In this document: positions 46,701-60,334 of the stretch, in pieces
How positions within the stretch are numbered: position 1 is the first letter of the stretch
Layout of the letters: each line of letters starts with the position of its first letter
Notes under the pieces: generated by a model
The model's input: only the letters and a program-made list of their open reading frames with translations
Told to the model about the DNA's origin: nothing
Database searches by the model: none
Program-made: the position numbers and the translations under genes
Source: Selaginella moellendorffii
Lineage: Eukaryota > Streptophyta > Lycopodiopsida > Selaginellales > Selaginellaceae
DNA length: 64,000 bases
NCBI RefSeq assembly: GCF_000143415.4
Contig: NW_003314299.1
Coordinates: 122,501-186,500 of the forward strand
Direction: 5' to 3'

Positions 46701-46872
46701 AATCGTCCAGTGATTATACATGTGCAACAGTTGAAACGCTTCATACAAAGGGATCATGAGTAGTTAGTACCACCTACAGATCCACTGATGCCTCCTCCTG
46801 ACATTCCTCCAAATCCTAGCCCATTTACAAGAGAACTCTGATGGTCTTTCATTATTCCGAGAGGAAGGGATG
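43737..46872 (+). mobile_element. decayed Ty3/gypsy retrotransposon internal region
   Basis: Plus-strand remnants appear in the normal order: a protease-end-like stretch (about 44180-44275, ending FDLIFGID), reverse transcriptase (about 44490-45350, with KGVIQKS, FCIDYRPLNKVT, NNAPTTFQQMMDEVL, and FIDDVLIHSK at the catalytic site), RNase H (about 45555-45785, LHVDASDIGLGSVL and EKECLVAVWGFKK), and an integrase C-terminal GPY/F-like piece (about 46545-46765, RLLAQWKGLYQVL...HVQQLKRF). In-frame stops and frameshifts interrupt all of them. A purine-rich tract (GAGAGGAAGGGA) precedes the 3' LTR. The integrase core in the middle is on the opposite strand. The element cannot be autonomous as it stands. 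Confidence 0.88.
45792..46181 (-). pseudogene. gypsy integrase core domain, inverted relative to the rest of pol
   Basis: Minus-strand ORF of 129 codons with VFDYLTRWVE, WILSDNGPAF and HPQSDSLVKRLI, the three catalytic regions of a D,D(35)E integrase. The third acidic residue is replaced by Lys: the residue 35 positions after the second Asp is K in SLVKRL, where the family has VER. RNase H before it and the integrase C-terminus after it both read on the plus strand, so this piece has been inverted or comes from a nested insertion. Confidence 0.8.
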
Positions 46873-47048
46873 ATGTGAGGGCCAAGTGTATGGTTACGAT
46901 GCCGTATACTAATATTAGCATAATGGGATTTTAGTAGCTGTTAGATTGATTTCAATCCAGACCACTTGCTCCTGTAAACAAGCTAGGGTTTTTGGGCTAA
47001 TTGATATACACATTTTCTATATTCCCTTTTCACATTCCAAGCACTCAC
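46873..47048 (+). mobile_element. 3' LTR of the gypsy element
   Basis: Begins TGATGTGAGGGCCAAG directly after the purine-rich tract and ends with GCACTCACAA, bounded by TG and CA. Homology to the Lnt-like duplicated block starts immediately after it. It serves as the reference for the relics at 3845 and 8583. No matching 5' LTR is recognisable before 43737. Confidence 0.75.
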
Positions 47049-49863
47049 AATAGGTTTAGACAATTTTTATTAGGTACTAACTTAAACTATATTATGCCTA
47101 TTTCTCATCACCTAACTAAAAACTCCATTGTGTTATTGTATCATTAACCTTATGTCCTTGCCTTTGACTTGTGTTGACATGTCTTTAACCATTTTTGTTG
47201 TTTAACAAAAAATGAGTTTTTTTTTCTTCTTCACCCACTTCAATGTTTTTCTACAATATATATTCAATATGATTACCTATGATAAAGAATCAGCTTCTTA
47301 CAGCTGACATACCTAAGCATGTCCTCACCTGCACTACGACAAAAAACACTCAATGTATTTGAATAAATCCTTCACTTCATCAAGGTCAAACAAGAGAAAA
47401 ACAAAAAAAAAATTTAAAAAATAACCCTGTGTACATTGGTCCTATTGTTCAAGTGGGAGTTTACTGCTCGGAGGATAATTCTCTTCCATACGAATTAAAT
47501 AGCCTTATGCATCAGTTTATCAATTGACCTTTTAAAAAGGGACAAAAAGGAAGTAGATCTGATAAACCATCCATTTCTTTCACATGACCTGAATTAGATC
47601 CTGAATTAGTATTTTCTAACATTCTCTGTTTTTAGAGAAAGAGAGAGGAGCTTAGTTGACATCTGGTCTTCTGATTAACTGTCTTGTTTGGAATGTCCCT
47701 CTTAACTGGTATGGTTTAGGGGAATTTGCAAGTGGTTATGGAAACACAGTAGTCCTAAAAGTTGGGAAAGGTATTGAGAATCTAGCTGGTACAAGGGAGA
47801 GCAGTTGAGGTAGTTGCGTGTTGATGACAACCCCGAATCAACCATTGGTGCAACACGAGACACACAATACATAAACAGTTTTAAGGATGAATGAATGAAT
47901 ATGTGTGGGATGTGTGATCGCAAAACAAATGCCCACCCATCAAATGCCATCTCAAAGCATCTGGTTTTGCATTAATTGGAAGTAAATTTTACGCAAGAAC
48001 TGGGCCTAGGAGGGGGGTGGATGCGGCCCCATTCTTGCTTAGCCGCCCACTCCACTAGAGCTCTACCCTTCGCTCTTTTGACCACAGTCAGAATCTCTTT
48101 AAAAGCTTTGGACACCGTTTTGCCCTAAATTCTGAAGATTCTTTCTGCCAGAGACATGACGAAGGCGTTGCACCTCGCCATTCTCTCGGCCGCATGCACC
48201 TTCTTCTCCGGATTCCAAAACGTTGCCATTTGTTCTTGGCTCCAGCCATTTCTCCTCTTGCATTTCTTCCTCAAGTCAGGGATTTCGCGCAATTCTTGCT
48301 CATGGCGCTCCGCGGCGCTCACAATCCTCCTGGCGCTCCTCCTCCAGACCATCGCCGCGAGCCTGGCGTTCCTGGCATTGTTCCCGGGAAAGGTGAGCCC
48401 GGACAGCTCCACGGCCAGCAGCGTGCCAATTGTGGGAATAATCTGGGCACTGGCGCTGTGGGTGTTTCTGCTCCTCCCATTTCTTGCAAGCATCGGCTAC
48501 AGGAAGCGTTTTGATCGAGCAAAAACGTCCCAGCCGCTGGTATTCGCGTCGATCTGGACCACGGCGTGGTTCCTGTGGAATCGATTCGGCGGCGTCGGCG
48601 CCCTCCTCCATCCCGCCGTGTCGCAGGTGACAATCTTGCCTCTGGTGATGAGCGCCGGCGTGTGGGGGATGGATGGGATCGCATTCCTCATGGCGTGGTT
48701 CTCGGCGATTCTCCACGACAGGACCGTTCTCGACGAGTCTCTTCCCAAGATGGAGAAATCCGACAAGAAGCGTGCTACGCAGCTGCATCGCGGCCACTCC
48801 CTGGCGTTTGGAGCCATTGCCCTCTCGACCTTGTTCTACGGCAGCGCCAGGGTCTCGGTCTTCTCGGGCGATTTCTTCCAGAAGGACATCGCCCTCACGA
48901 TGAAGAAAACAGTGCCGGTCTCTTGCGTCCTGGGCAAGCTCCTCGTCTACGAGGACATGGATGTGATGCTCAACCGGACGAACCAGCGCCTCCGAGCCGG
49001 CGATCGGTTGGTGCTCTGGTCCGAGGCTGCGGTGAAACTCCACCTCAAACAGGAGAGGGATTCTCTCCAATTCAAAGCCGGACAGATCGCTTCCCAGCAT
49101 GGCGCCTACGTTGGCATCACTTACGAGTACAACGACGCGAGCACTGGAAGAGTCGGGAACTATTTCGACCTCGTTCTTCCCGATGGCTCCATTGGTTTTA
49201 GCTACAGGAAAGCCCACTTGGTTCCATTCGCGGAGTCGTATGTCACTCCGGGGGATCCCATTCTTCCCGCCATCGACACCGAGCTCGGCCGGATTGGAGG
49301 AGCGATTTGCTTCGACTTCGAGTTTCCAGACCTGATGCGCCAGGCCGGGGAAAAGAGGTAGAGCAAACTTTCAGTATGGTAGCCTAGAGTTCTAAGTGTT
49401 TGGTGGTGCTTTGGCAGGATTGATATCATGCTCCAACCAGCCGAGACTTGGGGAGCAACCGGCCCCCGGGTGAAAGAGGCCGATGCCTTCCGTGTCGTGG
49501 AGAACGGCTTTAGCTGGTTTCGATGCTCCACGGGAGGCGTTTCAGCCGTTGTCGATCCCTATCTCCAGACATTCGACCACAGGTGCGACAGTGTTAGATC
49601 AATGTTCGGCTGTGATATTCTTTTGGTTTCCTTTTGCTTGACAGGGAAGGTATCTCCGACTCGGTCTTTGCCATGGCGCTCCCAATACTTGGGAAGGCGT
49701 GGACGCTTTATCCGAGCTATGGCTGCCTTTTCGCGTGGCTAGTGGCTGCGCTCGCTGCGGTACACGTCTCCATGCTCTGCCTCCCTCTTGGAGCAGTGAT
49801 GTACATCCTTGACAAGTCCCCGCCCGCCTTTGTGTTTTACATCACTGGCGACCGATCATTCAA
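47049..49863 (+). repeat. segmental duplication, copy 2 (Lnt-like gene and promoter)
   Basis: Second copy of the block at 40313-43090. Intron 1 (60 bp) and intron 2 look identical to those of copy 1, while the upstream kilobase has several indels. This pattern suggests recent duplication or conversion across the gene body. Confidence 0.95.
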
Positions 49864-49909
49864 GGAGTTTGAGAAGTCGGAGCTAAGTTGCGTGCTGCTG
49901 GCGGAGTGA
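48156..49909 (+). CDS. Lnt-like apolipoprotein N-acyltransferase/nitrilase membrane protein, copy 2 (complete), 543 aa
   Basis: Exons 48156-49357, 49418-49582 and 49645-49909 join to 544 codons with stop. It differs from copy 1 by scattered substitutions in exon 1 (for example HLAIL for PLLAIL, LKSGIS for HKSAIS, ESDK-type change EKSDK for EKTDK, NDAS for KDAS). Exons 2 and 3 look essentially identical until the native end FEKSELSCVLLAE. The triad Glu, Lys and Cys is retained in the same positions. This is probably the ancestral full-length form. Multi-pass topology with the hydrolase domain between helices is as in bacterial Lnt. Possible roles are N-acylation or amide chemistry on an unknown membrane substrate; the sequence does not decide this. 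Confidence 0.88.
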
Positions 49910-50144
49910 TAGCGATCGCTATCCATCGTGCACACGCTGCCGACGGTAATACTCGCTTGTCAAGTGTGACTTAAGATTCCTGTGACGCAGGCAGTGGAGC
50001 CCAATGTGTGGGCCAATGTATATAAAGCACCGGTAATACGATGGACCGACACATTAGAGGACTCCTTGCATTGAGTAGAGCTTCAATCACTCCTTAGGTG
50101 GCAGCGCAAAGAATCTACACTTTTTTGGATGTAGCGGCGCAACT
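49910..50144. other. convergent 3' flanks of the Lnt-like and PPR genes
   Basis: About 235 bp between two converging stop codons; must hold both 3' UTRs. No other feature seen. Confidence 0.5.
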
Positions 50145-51587
50145 TTAGGCCAGATCTTTGGAGGGATTCAAGGCCCCAGAGAGCAACACGTAGGCGTTGG
50201 ATCGCGTCGGCTGGAGCGTCACGGAATGCTGCGCTGCCAAGCGCGCTGGCTCGTTGCTGGCGTGAACTGAACTCGCTGACAAAAGCGTCATCCATGCTGT
50301 GGATTCGGGGCGGAATGGCATGTTGGAGACGAGCTCCTGGGCTTGCTTGAGCTCGCCGGAGCGACCCAAAACATCGATCAGGCAGTGGTAGTGCTCGGGC
50401 AGCGGGGGGATTTCCCAGTCCCTGGTCATGGTCGAGAAGTATTTCTTCCCTCGGTCCAGGAGCCCCACTCGGCTGCACGCCGCCAAGACGCTCACGAAGC
50501 TCAGGGCGTTGGGTTTGATGCCTTCCATCTCCATCGCTCCGAAGAGCTCGAGAGTTTCGTGCCAGTAGCCATTCTGGGTGTTGCCTTGGAGCATTGTGTT
50601 CCAGGTGACTACGTCCTTCTCGGGTATGGAATCGAAGAGAAGCTTTGCTTCTTCCATCCGGCAAATGTGAGCAAAGGCTTGGAGTGCTGACGTCCACGAA
50701 AGGTGGTCTCGCACTGGCATGGATTCGAACAAGGTCAGGGCTTGTTCCAAATGCCCGTTTTGGGCATATGCCGAAAGCATAGCGTTCCACAAGATAAGAT
50801 CCGCATAGGGCATGCTGTTAAACACTTCTCTAGCTTCTGAAATACTGCCACTATTTGTAAGAATTTCTATCATTACTGTGCTTGCAATGACGTCCTTTTC
50901 TGGCATTCTATGGAAGATTACCTTTGCTTCGTTGCAATGCCCGGATTTGCCATAAGCAGCTATCATCGCCGTCCAGCAAGTTATGCCGTCGTCCGGCAAT
51001 CTATCAAACATAGATCGCGCCTCTTCTAGTTTTCCATGCGATGCGTATGCAGCGATCATACAGTTCCATAGAACGCTGCTGTGTTCTGGAATACCGTTGA
51101 AGAGTGAACTTGCCGTGTCAAGATGCCCGTTTTGAGCATATGCTGTAACCATGGCATTCCAGGAAACTATGTGTTTTTCAGGCATAGAATCAAACACTTT
51201 CCTAGCCATCGTAATATTTCCTGCTTGTGAGTATGCTGTGACCATTGTGGTCCATGAAATGACGTCTCTCTGTGGCATTTTTTCGAACAGACAGCACGCT
51301 TCCTCTAGGTGCCCATTTGAGGCAAATGCTGAGATCATTATATTCCATGAGAAAATGTTGGGATAGAGTATGGCGTCAAACACTCTTTTTGCATCTTGGG
51401 CGCTGCCGCACTTTCCATACATCTCGATCAGAAGGTTCGCAAGGTATCTGTCTGATTGATGTTGCTCAGATCCCAGGATCTGAGAGTGGACCTCCTTTGC
51501 GCGGGATAAATCGCTGAAACCTCCAACGGATCTGATAAACTGTACGTAGAAGCTGCGTTGTAGACACATAGAATGTATGAAATACAA
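50145..51587 (-). CDS. pentatricopeptide repeat protein, PLS class with E-type end, 480 aa, single exon
   Basis: Continuous minus-strand ORF. After a short N-terminus with VHSQILGSEQHQSDRYLANLLIEMYGKCG it has successive PPR motifs of about 31-36 residues, recognisable by the recurring W(N/T)xM(I/V)xAYAxxGxxxxAxxxFxxMP core (about 10 repeats). An E-like region follows (HYHCLIDVLGRSGELKQAQELV, then STAWMTLLSAS and AYVLLSGAL). It stops before any DYW domain. Plant PLS-class proteins bind organellar RNA in sequence-specific fashion, usually for C-to-U editing; lacking DYW, this one would need a partner. The N-terminus (MYFIHSMCLQRSF) is not an obvious targeting peptide, and Met at 51569 is an alternative start. 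RNA targets cannot be read without the residue-by-residue code. Confidence 0.92.
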   Translation of the reverse strand: MYFIHSMCLQRSFYVQFIRSVGGFSDLSRAKEVHSQILGSEQHQSDRYLANLLIEMYGKCGSAQDAKRVFDAILYPNIFSWNIMISAFASNGHLEEACCLFEKMPQRDVISWTTMVTAYSQAGNITMARKVFDSMPEKHIVSWNAMVTAYAQNGHLDTASSLFNGIPEHSSVLWNCMIAAYASHGKLEEARSMFDRLPDDGITCWTAMIAAYGKSGHCNEAKVIFHRMPEKDVIASTVMIEILTNSGSISEAREVFNSMPYADLILWNAMLSAYAQNGHLEQALTLFESMPVRDHLSWTSALQAFAHICRMEEAKLLFDSIPEKDVVTWNTMLQGNTQNGYWHETLELFGAMEMEGIKPNALSFVSVLAACSRVGLLDRGKKYFSTMTRDWEIPPLPEHYHCLIDVLGRSGELKQAQELVSNMPFRPESTAWMTLLSASSVHASNEPARLAAQHSVTLQPTRSNAYVLLSGALNPSKDLA

Positions 51588-51599
51588 TATCGAAAATGG

Positions 51600-52060
51600 T
51601 CACCAGTCTTCACATTTACTACAAGGCATAAAGTGGATATTGCAAAACGTAATCATAATTATTATTAAAACTAGAAAGTGCCCAGCAAATGCCAAGGTTT
51701 GCAAAAGTATTCCATCAGCTCCCAAGATTTCTTGCCCATACCCAGCGTGTATCTGCCATGCACAGGGTGCAGATCATCAGTTTATTCGAAGAAATGCCAC
51801 GCGTTGCAGTACAGCTTCAGCTGAGAGGCTGGCGTTTTAAAGAACACATGAATCATAGCTCCGTACATGCAAAAGAAAAAAAATGAAATAAAAACTGCAA
51901 AGCTTACTTCCCAGCAAAGACGTATTGATCACCATAACAGTTCAGCCTTTGCGAATATCCGGGGTTGTGCGGCAAGCCATGCTCCACCTTTTACTTTTCA
52001 AATGGCATTAACAGAATCGTTAGCTCACATTTTACATGCTCTGAATATGCTCCTGAGAAA
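51600..52060. other. intergenic region between divergent genes
   Basis: Divergent promoter space between the PPR gene (minus) and the IWS1-like gene (plus). Homology to arm 2 of the inverted duplication starts near 52060. No ORF with family resemblance. Confidence 0.5.
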
Positions 52061-52116
52061 AAGAATGCCCAGATAATTATGCGTTCTTTTACATTGGTCC
52101 CTTTTTGCCAGAATTG

Positions 52117-52124
52117 TATATAAA
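52117..52124 (+). promoter_or_regulatory. TATA box of the IWS1-like gene
   Basis: TATATAAA is 45-52 bp upstream of the start codon. The same motif is preserved as TATATACA-type sequence upstream of the arm-2 pseudogene, which suggests that the whole promoter was duplicated. Confidence 0.55.
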
Positions 52125-52168
52125 GGGTTTCAGACCCTGAAAATTTCGTCCAAGTCTAGCTCGAAGCC

Positions 52169-52954
52169 ATGGCGGAGGTGGCGAAGTTCGTAGAGCAAGT
52201 GATTATCAAGCTGGCTAATGCTGCTGAGGAGGACATGGAGCTTAACAGACAATCCAAGCCGGCCACCAGCAAGCTGAAAATGCTCGAAATTTTCGTTGGA
52301 GTGGCTGAGAAGCGATTCTACCACGCCCACTTGTTTGATAAGGGTGTTTTGATGCTTCTCGCTGCTTGGCTCAAGCCGCTTCCAGATGGGTCACTGCCCC
52401 ATGCCATGATTCGCAGCACAATCTTCACAATCTTGCTTGAGAAGATGCCGATCGATTTGGATGATGAGACGAGAAAGAAGCAACTTGCATGGAGCGGGCT
52501 GGGCATGGTAGTGAGGTATTATCTAGAGCACAAGGAAGAGACGCAGGAGAATAAATTGCTGGCCAAGAGGCTGATTGAGAAATGGAGTCGCGTGATCTTC
52601 GACACAGGAATTTGCCGGAGCAAGGTCGTCCACGATGAAACAACTGGTGAGGTTTCTTCTCCATCAAAAAAGCGACCGGCAACAGCGATTGTAGAAGAAA
52701 ATTTGGATCTCGGGGAGAAGCCATCTCCAAAAAAGAGAAGAATTCCACCAATCATAGCTCCCCAGCCCATGACCATGAATTTCTCGATTCGTCCAGAGTC
52801 TAAGTTTGGTGGAGAAGCGATTAGAGAGAGTATAATGCAACGTGAAGCAATGGAATCGAAGAGGGCGAGGCTAAACAAGTCCATGAAGCGACTACACGAT
52901 GCCAACAAGAGAAGGCCCAGAGTCATGGGGGGCCGAGGTGTCCTCCTAATGTAA
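52169..52954 (+). CDS. IWS1-like: IWS1-like transcription elongation factor (TFIIS N-terminal domain), 261 aa, single exon
   Basis: Single ORF with a TND (TFIIS N-terminal domain) at about residues 30-145. It contains LKMLEIFVGV, LKPLPDGSLPHAMIRSTIF, KMPIDLDDETRKKQLAWSGLG, VVRYYLEHKEET and LAKRLIEKWSRVIF, the last two blocks being the most characteristic of IWS1/SPN1. The C-terminal part is basic with KKRPAT and PKKRR, likely nuclear localisation signals, and ends RRPRVMGGRGVLLM. IWS1 binds SPT6 and elongating RNA polymerase II; in Arabidopsis it also supports brassinosteroid-dependent transcription. At 261 residues it is shorter than typical IWS1 proteins because the long acidic N-terminus is absent, and it lacks introns, so it may be a retrocopy-like or reduced paralogue. 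It lies tail-to-tail with THIC. Confidence 0.88.
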   Translation: MAEVAKFVEQVIIKLANAAEEDMELNRQSKPATSKLKMLEIFVGVAEKRFYHAHLFDKGVLMLLAAWLKPLPDGSLPHAMIRSTIFTILLEKMPIDLDDETRKKQLAWSGLGMVVRYYLEHKEETQENKLLAKRLIEKWSRVIFDTGICRSKVVHDETTGEVSSPSKKRPATAIVEENLDLGEKPSPKKRRIPPIIAPQPMTMNFSIRPESKFGGEAIRESIMQREAMESKRARLNKSMKRLHDANKRRPRVMGGRGVLLM

Positions 52955-53305
52955 GAGATGTTCTTTGCTTGAGAGATCGAGCTAAGACTTAGAAACTATG
53001 AGAATGTAAAAGGTGCCAATCTTACAATGGTTACACCGATTTTTGCGCATGGAAAATAATCATATTCATTGTTTTACAGCCTTGGAATTTTCTTGCCGTA
53101 CAATATTTAGTGACCGAACTAGTTAGAAAGAACATAATACGAAGAATAAAAACGCTGCAACTAGAAAGAATCCAAGAAAAACCAAGATCTCGACGGATGG
53201 AACCACATACCTTGGGACAATCGAAGCGATCATCGTCTCGCTCGGAACAAAACCTTGATCCTCGCGCGCGCGATCTACACCTGCAAAACAGCACAAGCAG
53301 CACGC

Positions 53306-53385
53306 TCCCTACGCAGGTATTAACCTGTTCAGGTGCAAAGGGACTCTCTCAGCCTGTCCCTGAGACGGACAAGCACCCCTGGTGC
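53306..53385 (-). promoter_or_regulatory. TPP riboswitch in the THIC 3' UTR
   Basis: Read on the minus strand, an 80-nt aptamer shows the conserved blocks in order: CCAGGGGTGC, GGCTGAGAGAGTCCC, CTTTGCACCTGAAC, then hairpin CAGGTTAATACCTG and GCGTAGGGA. This matches the THI-box consensus, with CUGAGA for the pyrimidine pocket and the GCGUAGGGA arm for pyrophosphate. It lies about 270 nt after the THIC stop codon. In plants the THIC riboswitch sits in the 3' UTR and controls splicing and 3'-end choice; a donor just after the stop (ACAAG|GTAAGC at 53623/53622) fits this arrangement. Confidence 0.95.
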
Positions 53386-53656
53386 TACCACTGTCAGCAA
53401 TGCAAAATAGCGAACCTTCAAACTTATAGAGCAAAAACGAAAGAGAAATCTAGCTACACAGGCGAGAGCACCACCATTTATTCCCTACAAACCAAACCAA
53501 ACTCTACCTTCAAACTTGACCGTCATCTTCTCCAGATCCAAATCCTGTCGCTCCTTTCCTTGGCGAGGTCACCTACAAAGACAAAACTTTCAAGCAACTG
53601 AAGAAAAGAAAGAAAAGCTTACCTTGTGAGACAAGATGATCTTTGGTCCATCGCTC

Positions 53657-55725
<2,069 letters not shown>

Positions 55726-55882
55726 CGATCGAGCTCGAAATATCCCAAAATGCCAAAGTTCCCTCTCTCTTTAATTGGAGGGAGAAATATCTATGCCAAC
55801 CTTTGCTCGTACACATTTCTTTGACCGTACACATCAAGTTATATATAAGCGCTTATTTTCAAATGGAATGATCGTTCCTTCT

Positions 55883-57574
55883 TCAAAACCTGTTCATGCC
55901 GAGCGAAGAAAAACTTTGCTGCTGCTGTTGCTGTTGCTGCTGTTGCTGCTGCTGCTGCTTGGAGGAATTGCCGCTGCTCGGCATCCCAACTGCGTCGTGC
56001 GATTGGAAGCTCTGATGGTGCCGGTGATGGTGGTGGTGAACTTGATGAGCCGCTTGATGAGGCTGCTGCTGTTGATGAGCTTGGGCTTTCGGCGATGGAG
56101 ACCCTCCATCGCTGGCAGCAGAGGTTAGAATGTATTGAGTGTTCTGAGTACCGATAGCTGTCGAGGCGGATGATCCGGCCGAGAGTTCGTAGCTTGTTGG
56201 AGACTTTGTCCATGCGTCTGATGACAGAAGAGAGAGAGCACGGCCTGAGTCGAGCACGGGGCTTAGTCCTCCGCCGCCTCCCCCTCCACCCCCGCCCGAG
56301 GAGGAGGAGAGCGAGAGTTTGGCCATGCTGCTGTTTGACGCCGTGATGGCTGCTGCTGTTGTCGACGACGACGAGGAGATCGTCGGGAGGCCGGTTGGTC
56401 TCTTGGAGTTTTGGAGCAGCAGCAGCAGCTTCTCCGGGGAGAGGTTCTCCACAAGCTGTTTGCTGAGGAACTGGTCGCGGCCGAGGCGTCCCCAGGCGCC
56501 GGCGCCGTAGCCGAGAGCGTGATCGCTGTGACTGTCGACGATGATCGAGGAGCCGACGCCGAGCCTTTGGTAGGCAGCTGGCCAAAGGAGAAAAAGCAAC
56601 GTCAGCCGAGATAAAAGCAGCGAAGTTTATATGAACTTCACCTTGGAAGCTAGCGTTTCCCATGTTGTAAGCAGCTAGAGCGTCGGGCTGTGGCTTCCTC
56701 CGCCGCTCGTTATGCCCCTGCAGACGTCTCCGGCAGCTCCGTTTCCCCTCGTCAAACTCGGGCAGCAAGTGGAACCTGTGAGAGCAAGACCAGAGTGTGT
56801 GAGCCAACTAATGATTGTAAGGAAAGAACCAGCAAAGAATTCGTTCAAGCAAGAGAGAAAAGAATAAGAAACGAGAAAAATCGCTCTCCTGGCACACAAA
56901 GCTTGCAAGCAAGATCGAAGAAAAAAAGAGAAAAACTTAAGTATGGAGTGATGGAAAAATCTCTCCTGACACTTCCACTCACGCACTGACCTGCTGCATT
57001 GCTGACAGAATCTTTGCTCCTGGCCATTGACAGTGTTCTTGGGAGTCTTGGAGTGGACTTCGCAAACTTTGTGGCGGCGGTGGTAGTCCTTGGAGCCGGA
57101 GAGATCCGCCTGGCAGCCCTCGACTTGGCACTTGGGAGTGACGCTGGTTTGCGAGCAGCCCCGCCCCTTTTTGGCCGGAGGAGTCGAGGATGGAGGAGGC
57201 GTTCCGGCCGCCGCTGGCGCTGGCGAGGCCTTTTGCTCCTCGTAGGTCCTCTTGCCGAGCTTCAAGGCCATGGGAGACGAGGAATTCGCCGCTTCTTTCG
57301 TGTCCTCGTCCATCTCCTCCCAAGATCGCGCCTGCGCTCCGCCCGGCGAGGATTTGCCGGGGCTGTAGCCGCTGATGCCGCTGCTGCAAAACCCTAACTC
57401 CTCCCCAGGATTTCTCGGCGCCTTGACGGATTTCCACTCCCAGGGCTGCTGCTGCTGCTGCTGCATCTTACCTCGATCCGCGTCGCCGCTGGCCGGGGAT
57501 TTCGATGCTCCTGCGCTGGTCTTGGACGGGGAGAGCGCTGCGGGAGAATAGGAGGGAGAAGAGGACGACGCCAT
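55883..57574 (-). CDS. SPL-like: SBP-box (SPL) transcription factor, 470 aa, 3 exons
   Basis: Minus-strand exons 56991-57574, 56642-56775 and 55883-56577 join to 471 codons with stop. The SBP domain (about residues 150-227) is complete: [48 protein letters not shown] and [15 protein letters not shown]. It holds two zinc sites and an overlapping bipartite nuclear signal. An intron falls inside the domain after FCQQCS, the usual SBP position. The C-terminal half is Ser/Gly/His/Gln-rich, with a long Gln run near the end. A miR156 target site lies in exon 3. SBP factors set developmental phase change under miR156 control. The gene sits in the spacer of the inverted duplication and was not itself duplicated. 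Confidence 0.95.
56222..56241 (-). promoter_or_regulatory. miR156/157 target site in the SBP-box coding sequence
   Basis: The minus strand reads GTGCTCTCTCTCTTCTGTCA, the conserved plant SPL target of miR156. It encodes ALSLLS within [11 protein letters not shown], the usual peptide at this site, downstream of the SBP domain. Confidence 0.93.
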
Positions 57575-57665
57575 TCCTTTCTCTTTCTTTTTTCTTCTTT
57601 TCTCTTCTCTGGTTGGTTTTTGTTTTCTCTCCCCTGTTGTTGGTGTGTGTACACTGAAATTTTAA
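57575..57665 (-). promoter_or_regulatory. 5' UTR and proximal promoter of the SBP-box gene
   Basis: A short pyrimidine-rich leader (minus strand reads mostly A/G-rich on coding side) precedes the start codon at 57574. No clear TATA box is visible before the divergent ORF at 57666. Confidence 0.3.
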
Positions 57666-57905
57666 ATGGCGAATATTGTATTAAATACAGGTAAGAAATT
57701 GGCAGCACGATTTCTGGATTGGTGGAAATGCTGCATTCCTATTGGACGCTGTAAAGCCCATGAACCGCTTTATACCGTTCCGGGCCCGACACGTGTCCGT
57801 ATGGGACAGCACGGATGGGTGCCACCGGCCCACCTGAGTGGAGAATATTCCTGTTTATGGGATTACATTAACTTAAATCTGTATCAAATGTATGTTACGC
57901 CATGA
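57666..57905 (+). CDS. unrecognised 79-aa ORF (orphan, tentative)
   Basis: Intact ATG-to-stop frame of 80 codons, divergent from the SBP-box gene by about 90 bp. I do not recognise the product. It is rich in Trp, Cys and Pro: MANIVLNTGKKLAARF opens, then LDWWKCCIPIGRC, YTVPGPTRVRMGQ, HGWVPPAHLSGEY and LWDYINLNLYQM. There is no signal peptide or clear membrane helix. The codon choice is mixed (CCG, CGT, GGA, TTA), unlike the GC-ending preference of neighbours, and the peptide is not low-complexity. It could be a lineage-specific gene, an exon of a larger unseen gene, an organellar or foreign insertion, or chance. Confidence 0.35.
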   Translation: MANIVLNTGKKLAARFLDWWKCCIPIGRCKAHEPLYTVPGPTRVRMGQHGWVPPAHLSGEYSCLWDYINLNLYQMYVTP

Positions 57906-57939
57906 CCTAAATGAGTTTTTTTTCTAATCTTCTAGTTTA

Positions 57940-60063
<2,124 letters not shown>

Positions 60064-60334
60064 GAGCGATGGACCAAAGATCATCTTGTCTCACAAGGTA
60101 AGCTTTTCTTTCTTTTCTTCAGTTGCTTGAAAGCTTTGTCTTTGTAGGTGATCTCACCAAAGAAAGGAGCAACAGGATTTGGATCTGGAGAAGATGACGA
60201 TCAAGTTTGAAGGTAGAGTTCGGTTTGGTTTGTATTGAATAGGTGGAGGTGCTCTCGCTTGTGTAGCTAGATTTCTCTTTCGTTTTTGCTCTATAAGTTT
60301 GAGGGTTCACTATTTTTCATTTCTGACAGTGGTA

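Noticed and set aside
48300-49217. 305-codon minus-strand ORF opposite Lnt-like copy 2
   Set aside because: Antisense of a well-supported coding exon; in copy 1 the equivalent frame is interrupted, which argues against selection.
55839-56807. 322-codon minus-strand frame through the SBP-box gene
   Set aside because: It contains exon 2 of the SBP gene and then reads through intron and exon 3 in the wrong frame; the spliced model is in phase and has the miR156-site peptide.
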